Shown here one piece after another: positions 56,040 to 64,000 of a DNA stretch of 64,000 nt. The stretch covers positions 91,995,813 to 92,059,812 of the forward strand of contig OX465283.1 of assembly GCA_949987705.1 (NCBI GenBank), given 5' to 3'. The translations under genes were made by a program, and so were the position numbers. Each line of letters begins with the position of its first letter. Positions within the stretch are counted from its first letter, which is position 1. The notes beneath the pieces are model-generated. The model was not told the DNA's origin. It was given only the letters and a program-made list of their open reading frames with translations, and did no database searches. Source of the DNA: Thereva unica. Lineage: Eukaryota > Arthropoda > Insecta > Diptera > Therevidae.

Positions 56040-57523
56040 TGTAGTGTGAGCCTTCCGTTGGTTGCCCCGAAGAATCCATCATCGGATCCACATACAACAC
56101 AAATTTGCAAAATAAATTTCCAAAAAAAGTTATCCTTAATACCCCGGGCCTCATTACAAGGGCTGGCTCGTCGGGGGGTCGTGGGGTATTAAGATCCCGA
56201 GATACCACCTACCTGTGCATCACCTTTTTACCTGTCCATGAACGGCCCCACAAGGGCGAACGCCAAGTGCCTAGGTGCAAGGAAGAGTACCTGAAATAAA
56301 CAAAGTACCGGGAGAGAAGAGTCGACCTCTATTTCATCGTTTAGGCAGTTAGCCTGTCATCCTAAAAGAAATTTTCTCCCAAAAGCAAAGTCAGCAGATT
56401 TAATAACATACAGGCATGTAATCTTCTTACAAGAATATACATATATTTAAATATTTAAACCACACATAAACATAATGTTTAACTACAACAAGTTACAAAA
56501 ACAAAAAAACATGAGACGGAATATTATTTTAAACAAAAACTCAAATTCGGGTAAGGTTACGCAAAATATTATACAAAAAAGTAAACGAACAAGAAAATCG
56601 TCGCACTGGCCAGTTCGAGGATCCTTTTGTTTTTACAGATTATTCACAAAAACCATTTTTAAAAAAAATCCAAATAATAAAAAAAAGTGCCAATAGCTAA
56701 ACATTAAAATTGTCACAATGTCTCAAAATTGACTATAATTAAACATAAGACTACATGACTTCACAAAAATAGGCTGACTTCTGATACATACGTCTTCTTA
56801 ACTGGGTTCTCCACAAACCTTAACCCATAAATCGGCGGACTTCTGCGATACAACTTTCTAACGGGATTCTCGAAAGCCTTAACGCATTCCGGGCACCATC
56901 AACCGGAAATTCTTTCGCCTCCTCTTATTCGCGTTTATCTCAATATACTAATTTACCTGATTTATAAATATCTTGTACCTCTCTCCTGCTACTTGGTTAC
57001 CTAACCATCTTATCGTAATTCCGGATAAGCTGCAGTCCTTTCTGCATCCATTGTCTTGCTAGTTATATCCTTGTGGGCCAGCAAACACTCTTCTTATACA
57101 GTGAGCGAAATTTCCATAAGCCCATGCCAATAATTTGTATTTGTCAAACACCAGGTTGAATTCACCTCCTTCCGAGGAAAACTGTTCTTTGAATTAACTA
57201 AATCTAGCCGGTTCGGCTCGTGTTGATTTTATCGAGTTTACAGGCGTATAACAACGTTCGTTTTTTATTTTATATTAACACTGGTCGGGTTATTCAACAT
57301 TAGGATAAAAATTCCAATTTGGCCCAAAAAAATTTCGAACTTCGTTTCCAAACGCCCACTACAAATTCGCTGACTGACTCTCACTGACTAAAAAAAAATT
57401 TTCATTTTTTTTCTATCCTTATTTTTTTTCATGGCTTTCCCAAATTTTCCAGTTTTTCCAAGTGTACTTTTTTTGAAAGTGTTTACCCCAAGTTATTCAT
57501 AAAGGGATGGGCCTGCCGTTACA
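56040..57523. mobile_element. Solo-LTR-like insertion (TG...CA, 4-bp duplication)
   Basis: It begins TGTAGTGTGAGCC and ends GCCGTTACA, so the ends are TGTA/TACA. The direct repeat GTAG flanks it (56036-56039 and 57524-57527), and the LINE reads through cleanly when it is removed. At 1484 bp with no gag or pol coding it fits a solo LTR of a gypsy or BEL element left by LTR recombination. A hairpin-forming pair TTAATACCCC / GGGGTATTAA sits at about 56143-56199. Classification from ends only. Confidence 0.6.
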
Positions 57524-59509
57524 GTAGTATTGGATGGCGTCGAATCCAAACCCCACGCCATTTCGGCCGAAGCTCCCCAGGGGTCAATTCTCTCACCCGC
57601 ACTTTTTCTAATCTTCATTAATGATCTGCTCTCAATCCCCTCCAACCCAATTCACTGCTTCGCTGATGACGGTACTTTGCATTTCTCTGACTCCTTCGAC
57701 AATATAAGACAACCACGTGCCAGACCTTGTCTTTATCACCGTCAACTGATGTCCATTTCGATCAACCGGGATATCGAATCGATTTTTCATTGGGGTGAAA
57801 TAAAACCGCGTCGAATTCAATGCCACGAAAACGAAGTACTGCCTGATCTCCAACAAAAATTGTACCGACCTTCCTCCTATCTCAGTGGATAAAGAGAATC
57901 TCAACATCCTAGGGGTAACTTTAACCGAGCATCTGCGATGGAATGATCACATATTCCAAATCGCCAAACAAACCTCCTAATGTCTTGGATTTCTCAAAAG
58001 ATGCAAGTTCCTCTTCCAGCCAGCCGCCTTGACTACAATCTACAAATCCTACATTCGGCCGCGCCTTGAATACAACTCGTATATCTGCGTAGGCGCCGCA
58101 AAAACTACCTTGGCTTGTCTCGACAAGGTGCAAAATCACGCCCTCAAACTCATTGGTGATGAGCCCTTTCGCGCCTCCATAGATACCTTAAGCCACCGCA
58201 GGAATGTAGCAGTCCCCTCCGTACTTTATCGCTATTACCATGGCGACTGTTCCACTGAAATTCAGGAGCCTGCACGGCAATATTTTTCCCGTAACACAAG
58301 GCCCACTCGACTCACCCCCATACACTACAGCCCCCCCCCTTCGCGCACAATACGGTATAGAAGTTCGTTTATGAATAGAATAACTCGACTGAGGAATAAT
58401 CTCCCGCAGTCAGTATTTCCGAACTCGTACCATACCTTAGAGCTCAAACGTGAGGTTCATCGTCATTTTCTTCTACACCCTCCAGACCCCCCCTCCCTAA
58501 CCTTTCCTATTCTCCTCTATTCTTCAAATCAAGCTTACTACTAGACATTGCACCATGAACTGAACGACATGACGGACTGGTAGTATAAAGGATTACTCCT
58601 AAGCTTTTTTTTTTTTTCATATAAAAAAAAAATTAATGTTCATTTTTAAAATAATATCTACATTTTTTGTCTACTTAATTCGAAACATTTTAAAATAAAA
58701 TGTTTCAGATATAGTTCTTTGCGTTTTGTTTTCTTTGTGTTTGTTCATTATTTATCATTTTATTGAATTTTTTCAAATGTAAGTTCCCAAGCAGCACAAC
58801 TTAGTCATAACAACGTCGTGCCGATGTTTTAAAAAAATCCTCTGGTCAGACTTACAACGTCTGACCGACGGCTTCACGACGTTGTGCTGACTAATTTGGG
58901 GAATGATTTTTGGGACGCCCCGACGTAAACGTAGACCATGTACCGACCATTATCCCACCCAGTACCGACTCTAATCAAAAAAGTTAGTAATTGGTTATTT
59001 ATACAACTTTTAAGTAATTGACCAATTAGTTGTTTCGTTAACTTATTTTAACAAAAATTAGTTGCAAAATGACTCTTTCTTATAAAACAAAATTAATATA
59101 TTATTGTATGGGTAAACATACATGTTTAAATAACTATACTACTCAGTCATACTTTATTGAACGAGTTATTAAAATATAGGACAAAGGAAAATTGATATTA
59201 CGATTATTTTACAATAAATTTTTACTAACGAAACCAATTTTGCCTATTGGTTTTAAGAAATGCTACGAAAAATATCAATGCCCCTCCAAAATTTTCCAAA
59301 ATAATTAATTTTTAAGAACTAAAAATTTATTTATCAATTTTTGTCAAACACAATTATTATGAGTTACGTTTTCTATATGCTTATAATTTTTATTCATATC
59401 CTTTTTTATACAATTTAGCTATGTGCTGACTAATAAATCTGATTATAAAAGATTTATTTATTGTTCCGGAATATGCAGCCATATTTTCTAAATTAAAAAA
59501 GGTGAAAGT

Positions 59510-59750
59510 CGCCCAAATAACTTTCTAGTAATAATGTGTAACTACATAGTCACCCAAATGACTCATTAGTCTTAATTATAACTAGAAAGTTACCGAAATA
59601 ACTTGTAAGTCATATTCATAACCAAGAAGTCGCTTATATTACTTTATAGTCATATTTTTAACCAAAAAGTCGCCCAAGTAACTTTTTAGTCATATTTATA
59701 GCAAGAGCGTCGTCCAAATAACTTTTTAGTGATACATATAACCAATTTTT
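59510..59750 (+). repeat. Six-copy 40-bp tandem repeat
   Basis: Units begin GTCGCCCAAATAACTTT-like and repeat every 40 bases: about 59510, 59551, 59591, 59631, 59671 and 59711. The best conserved phrase is AACTTTTTAGTCATAT followed by AACCAA(A/G)AA. Units differ by several bases. The array ends just before the DUF4806-type gene start; related, more diverged AGTTA/TAACT words lie near both element ends (58985-59090 and 61790-61985). Confidence 0.75.
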
Positions 59751-59813
59751 TTACAGCCGATTTAATAGTGCGCGAAAGTGAGGCGAAATTAATTAAATTT
59801 GTTTGTGCTGAAA

Positions 59814-61151
59814 ATGCCGTACAAAATAGTGAAAACCATTGAAAACGGATCGTACATGTTGAGCACTATACCCGAAGCTTGGGAATCGGAAGACATATTA
59901 TATTGGCCTTTAACAAGCTCTGCCCTGACCAGGTTGAGGAAAAAAGAGGACAGTGTCCCAGAAATAAACTGGAGGAAATTCAATTGCGTTGTAAAAAAAC
60001 GGGTATTGGTAGTTATGTCGAAGCCCGGTTAATAGAAAAAGAGCTTAGTGAATTTACAAGTTCGGAAACGGAGCAATATTTTGAATGTGATCCGAATCAA
60101 AGAAAGCGTGTTTACTCAGGACGAACAAATGAAATAAGGCAGTTGAGCAATTTTGATGATATGTTCGGTACTTCTCAATCTACAGTTACAAGTCCAGCCA
60201 AGCAAGAAACATCGAGTTACCAGCAAGCAATGGAACCATCAGTCGTTGAAATAAATTTGGACTCTGCTTTGGAAACTGGAGAGGAAATTGTTGATATCTC
60301 ACTAATGGTACAACAAATCAACAATAGTAAGTTTACTCATAAATTCTTATCATAAATCTTCATTTTTATAATTATATTAATTCCTTCAGTTGAGCAACGT
60401 TTGTCAAGTTAGGAAAAAAGCGTGCAAGGTTCAAATGCCCAAATAAACACCAAATTGGACAGGATCCTTTATCTTCTCGAACAGCAAAGAAGCCCGCAAA
60501 GTAATGAGACAAACGACAACATAGATGTGTTAAAATCTTTGCCATTTCCCCTAACAGAATTCGATCAAATTCAAGAACTGGAATCGAATCTACTTGATCC
60601 AGAATTCAAAAGAAAAATGGTAAGTTATATTTTATCATATATTACAATATGTGTTTGTTATTGTATGTACAATTTGTAGATTATTGAACTTCAAAAAATA
60701 CACGGCAAAGCTGGAAGATAGGACGGAAAAAAGATTGCATACAGATTAACGGATTGGCTTTTCAACAGAAGGCTGTTGACATTATTTACTTGGACTGGAT
60801 GTTCCAAAAACAAGAATAAATATTCATTTTTAGCATTTAAACAAATTATAGATGTGGTTTTTCAAGTAGTGAGCGCAGTGGACGCTACATTTAATTATAA
60901 TGAGGTGGAACAATTTTTTAAAGTCAATATTCTAAAATACAGCGCCAGTAGAGCTGAGCAGGTGGAGCGGGTGGAATCTCCAAAAAGCAAGAAGAAGCTT
61001 CGGTAAACACTTTAAATAAAAATAAAGTATACAATGACACTCATGATATGTTATTTTTTACAGTGGTGCAATTTATCCTCCAGTTGTAACCAATGACGAA
61101 GTTATTGATGTGAATCTACTTTCGCCTTCTGAAAAAGATAAAATACTGTAG
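59814..61151 (+). pseudogene. DUF4806-type protein gene, four exons, disabled
   Basis: Exons: 59814-60326, 60390-60619, 60680-61002, 61064-61151; introns are 60-63 bases with GTAAGT, GTAAGT and GTAAAC donors and AG acceptors, and phases agree. The start MPYKIVKTIENG and YWP match the N-terminal module of insect DUF4806 proteins; exon 2-3 carries LKSLPFPLTEFDQIQELE, LTDWLFNRRLLTLFTWTG and FKQIIDVVFQVV, the DUF4806 domain. Defects: a frameshift in the A-run at about 59993-59999, TAG at 60410-60412 and TAG at 60719-60721. The molecular function of DUF4806 is unknown; these proteins are abundant and repetitive in some insects. It lies between candidate termini, so it is probably element cargo or an element gene. 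Confidence 0.72.
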
Positions 61152-61462
61152 AATTGGATTTGGATTGTTTTTCTGAGGGAATACTTTGTATTATAATATT
61201 ATTTAAATGAAAGAAGCTATTTTTGTATTATTTTGATATTCTATTTCTGTTAATATATAATATATAATGAATTTTATAATAAAATATTTAGGTACATTTA
61301 ACTTTAATTAATAAATTTTTCATTACAACCATCAAGGGTAAGAAGTAGTGGCATAAAAACTATTTTACTATGGTAAGGCAATGAAATTAATTTGCACTTA
61401 ATCTCGCTGGTTGAGTAGAGTTTTGGAGCATTTTTTTCACCAGAAGAAACAAATATGTATGT

Positions 61463-61680
61463 TCAATCTGGTAGAACAGAATTGTCGTTCGAAAAAAAAA
61501 TTTCTTTATTTTTTATAGACGCGCCGGAAATATACAATTTCCTTTCAAAGTAAGTTGTATTTATCATTTCCACAATTTCATTGCCATTAGTCAGAAACCA
61601 CTTGTTTTTATTCTCGCTTATTAAAGTAAGCCCATCCATTAATTGTAGTTCATAAAAAATGTTACTGCACATTGACAATT
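61463..61680 (-). pseudogene. C-terminal end of a possible element protein, convergent
   Basis: The 72-codon minus-strand frame contains ISENKNKWFLTNGNEIVEM and YISGASIKNKEIFF. By memory this resembles the C-terminal W-F-L-T...I-V...FF tail of large transposase-like insect proteins found alongside DUF4806 genes; I cannot confirm this. The upstream part is missing (sequence changes near 61690), consistent with an internal deletion. Its convergent position with the DUF4806-type gene suggests a two-gene element. Confidence 0.35.
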
Positions 61681-62157
61681 GGTGATTTATTTATTATGAT
61701 TTATTTATTTTACCTTTTTACGTTATTAAAACTCATATTGATTTCCTTAAAAATCGCACAACTGTAGTACAAAATAAATATTTTGACAGTCGCCCCAAAG
61801 ATAGCATGAGTTATTTCCATAACCAGAAAGTTACTGGATATCACAAAAATCACTAAAAAGTCCCGCTTTAGTCATTTACTGACCAACAGTTAGTTTTGGT
61901 CGATATAAGGTTTTATTCGTAACCGAAAAGTTAAAATTGAGTTGTAACAAAACCGAATAGGTAACGACTTTCTAACCAAAACATCGACACGAAAAAGTTG
62001 TATTTGTTTGATTTCAGGACGTCGGCTCGACGTCGGCACTGGTTAATATAACTTGATAGTTGTCCGGTGCTAGTTGGGTTGTCGCTGTCATAAACATATG
62101 TTAATCAAAATGCCCTAATGTCACAAAGATGCCTTCACAATCGTTACTTAAAGACTA

Positions 62158-62655
62158 TCGATGCACAAGAGGAACAAGTCGTCGGTTTGGTTTTCGGGAA
62201 GTGTGTGGTGTGTGTTGGTCTGTAGTATCTATTTGAATGGAAAATTTCAAGGTTCGCAATGCGGTATAGTTAATTTATACTTTGTCAGTTTAAGTCTATG
62301 GTTAATTCATAGTCATTGCGATGTTAAGAGGGATATAAAGTTTTCTGGTTAAAGGATTTTTTTTGTTGTGTGAGAAGAATATACAATATTTGTTGACGGT
62401 ATTCCTTAAGCATTTCTGTATACCAATTCTGTCGATTCTATCGGACAGGAACTGTACTTAACGGTATCGTTTACGAAGTCCAAAGTAACGCAAGTAAGTA
62501 CAAGCCTCCTATGTGAAAGCGGCATGAATTCCAACTTCTTGACTCCGTCCATGGAGGGCGGTAAGCTGCAAATCGCGCGGGTCGTGTAGGTTTCTCAGAG
62601 TGTAGAAGAAAAATTTCCTCTATACTGATTCCAGCCTACCGCTACTTACCTGAAA
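62158..62655 (+). repeat. Dispersed repeat family R, copy 3
   Basis: Matches 6310-6360 (GATGCACAAGAGG, GTCGGTTTG) and 6775-7085 (GGATTTTTTTTGTTG, TTGTTGACGGTATTCCTTAA, GTCCATGGAGGGCGG, GTGTAGGTTTCTCAGAG) in one continuous block, so it is the most complete copy in the window. No shared open frame. Confidence 0.6.
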
Positions 62656-62759
62656 TATAGGTTCCAAGATCGGACAAGCATATTCCAGAATTGGGCAGAC
62701 GAGCGAACAGAAAAGAGTTTTTGGAGCCCAAACCTTATTGAATTGGTTGGTTCTTCTCC
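62656..62759. other. Junction between repeat R and the LINE
   Basis: About 100 bases with no assigned feature; the LINE 5' truncation point lies near 62760. Confidence 0.4.
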
Positions 62760-64000
62760 CTATAAAGCCAAGAACTTGGTGGTTAAATCCTGAAATTCCC
62801 TACTCCTATGTCTCCCTTGCTGGCTTTACTATCCACAGAAATGACCGTGTTGGTCGCTGTGGAGGTGGCGTTGCTGTGTATGTCTCGTCTGTGCTTTCCT
62901 CTAGAGTGATTTGTAAATCTAGAGATTCTCCATTTGAATTTGTTGCTGTGGAATTAAAATCTTCCGTTGATAAATGTGCTATTATAAGTGTATACTGTCC
63001 TCCCACTTTATTTGATCCTGTGGTTGCTGCTGAATTCCATACTGCTGTCTCTAATCTCTCTCGCCAGTATGTGAATATAGTTGTTGCTGGTGATTTCAAT
63101 GTTAACTTGTTAAAACAAAATGTTCAGGTGAAATCCCTTAATTATATGTTTGAGTCTCTGGACCTTCATGTTTTAAATAAACTCCCAACTTTTATGAATT
63201 GTCGTAATCCGTCGTTGCTTGATGTTCTCGCTGTTACGTCCGTCGACTCAGTGGTGAGGCACAGTCAAATTTCTAATCCGAGTTTTCTTGACCATGACAT
63301 CCTTTTTCTCTCTATCTCTTTCTCATTCCTACCTTCTTCTTCGCGTCCTTCCCTCTCTTACCGTGATTACAGTAACATCAATCCTGAGGGGCTTCTAACT
63401 GCTGTTTCTTCTCTACCTTGGTACGACATCTATTTCTCTACCTCTGTCGATGATAAGGTAGCTATCTTGTCTTCCTTCATCCAATCAGTGTACGATCAAT
63501 GTGTACCGCTTGTTACCCGTAGACTTAAAACTCCTTCCCATTGTCCATGGTTTTCTCGCGAGATTCGGGATTTGATAATCCAGCGCGAGTATATGTACCG
63601 GCGTTACCGTAGAACTAAAATTCGCAGCTACCTAATTGAGTACAAAGTGCTTCGCAATCGCATCAACCTCAAAGTCAAAGCTGCCAAACGTGTGTTTTAT
63701 GCTCGCAAGCTTAATCCTAACCTAGATCCGAAACGACTTTGGTCTAACCTTCGCTCGCTTGGTGTTCATTCTTCTGCATCTGACCCTTTTGATGTTGATG
63801 TTGAGCTCATAAACTCATCATTTATCCTCTCTCCCCCGAGATCTCTTTCACTAATTCCTCCTCCTCTGACTCACTCAGTCCCGGTAGCTTTTACTTCCGC
63901 TGTGTTGATTCTTTAGAAGTTCTTGAATCTCTACTGTCTATCTCCTCGAACAGTATCGGCTTTGATGGAATCTCTCCACGCTTTCTCAAAATCCTGTGTC
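62760..64000 (+). mobile_element. Non-LTR retrotransposon, 5'-truncated, runs off the window
   Basis: The endonuclease begins abruptly at WWLNPEIPYSYVSLAGF (the N-terminal catalytic strand is missing) and continues RNDRVGRCGGGVAVYV, IISVYCPP, VVAGDFNVNLL, PSLLDVLAV and LDHDILFLSI (the SDH-type motif reads LDH here). The linker has PWFSREIRDLI and RRYRRTKIRSYL. A frameshift in the C-run near 63833-63837 moves the frame; from 63838 the new frame continues to ISSNSIGFDGISPRFLKIL, the start of reverse transcriptase, up to base 64000. Jockey/CR1-like group, different family from the 20366 element. Confidence 0.85.

Larger units (their letters stand above)
53233..58631 (+). mobile_element. Second copy of the 20366-type LINE, broken and split
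   Basis: Three aligned segments: 53233-54319 (from residue about 275, LIRFFQATDWD, to the RT block AFDRVWH), 55986-56039, and 57524-58631 ending in an A-run. The 5' end is truncated inside the connector after the endonuclease. Frameshifts include an extra A near 53390, a C-run at about 53752-53765 and a C-run near 53878. Later stops and indels also occur. A Tc1 element and a solo-LTR-like insertion split it. The catalytic block is present as FADDGTLHF but out of one continuous frame. Confidence 0.88.
58786..62078 (+). mobile_element. DUF4806-gene-bearing mobile-element-like unit
   Basis: The left end CCCAAGCAGCACAACTTAG and, inward from the right, CCCAACTAGCACCGGACAAC are related imperfect inverted termini. 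Both ends hold GACGTCG/ACGTCGTGCCGA palindromic words (left 58818-58900, right 62018-62040) and AGT(C/T)-TAAC-rich repeats. Inside are a four-exon DUF4806-type gene relic on the plus strand and the end of a second frame on the minus strand, converging near 61150-61460. No target duplication beyond TT could be set. The transposon class is unresolved. Confidence 0.55.

Overview
The window looks like intergenic DNA from an arthropod, most likely an insect. It is AT-rich and has no operons. It has microsatellites, spliced gene relics with GT/AG introns, a broken C2H2 fragment of the Schnurri/HIVEP type, and a very dense nested load of eukaryotic transposable elements. I found no intact host gene. 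Only two long open frames look intact: a 983-codon non-LTR endonuclease/reverse transcriptase (20366-23317) and a 343-codon Tc1-type DD34E transposase (54691-55722).

Layout. 1-8.6 kb: GATTCC-rich repeats; a hAT deletion derivative with an exact 8-bp target duplication (2248-2880); a second hAT-type element (6468-7936) inserted in a tRNA-like sequence; a broken Schnurri-like zinc finger. 9.6-11.1 kb: decayed non-LTR elements. 12.35-24.45 kb: a deep nest. A family-S repeat was hit by a hAT element (12733-17397) that itself holds a LINE and a TIR element between microsatellites. About 1.56 kb spanning the hAT right end and the repeat was then tandemly duplicated. The second duplicate received a Transib-like element (19625-23686) that contains the intact LINE. 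24.5-26.2 kb: RTE-like and Harbinger relics. 28.7-35.3 kb: a Tc1 end, a cysteine-rich relic, a family-S copy, two small TIR elements and a Helitron-like element. 36.3-42.9 kb: a composite flanked by a 13-bp direct repeat, holding two family-S copies, a hAT relic and a 2.5-kb inverted repeat. 43.4-53 kb: another family-S copy, MITEs, a long-armed foldback-type element and a Tigger relic. 53.2-58.6 kb: a second copy of the intact LINE's family, split by a Tc1 element and a solo-LTR-like insertion. 58.8-62.1 kb: a mobile-element-like unit with a four-exon DUF4806-type gene relic, a convergent relic and subterminal 40-bp repeats. 62.7 kb to the end: the 5' part of another LINE.

The most unusual items are the DUF4806-bearing element, family S (internal ~145-bp repeats and a terminal hairpin), the Transib/LINE nest, the large inverted repeat and the 13-bp-flanked composite. 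Family assignments rest on protein motifs, TIRs and target duplications read by eye; no database search was possible.
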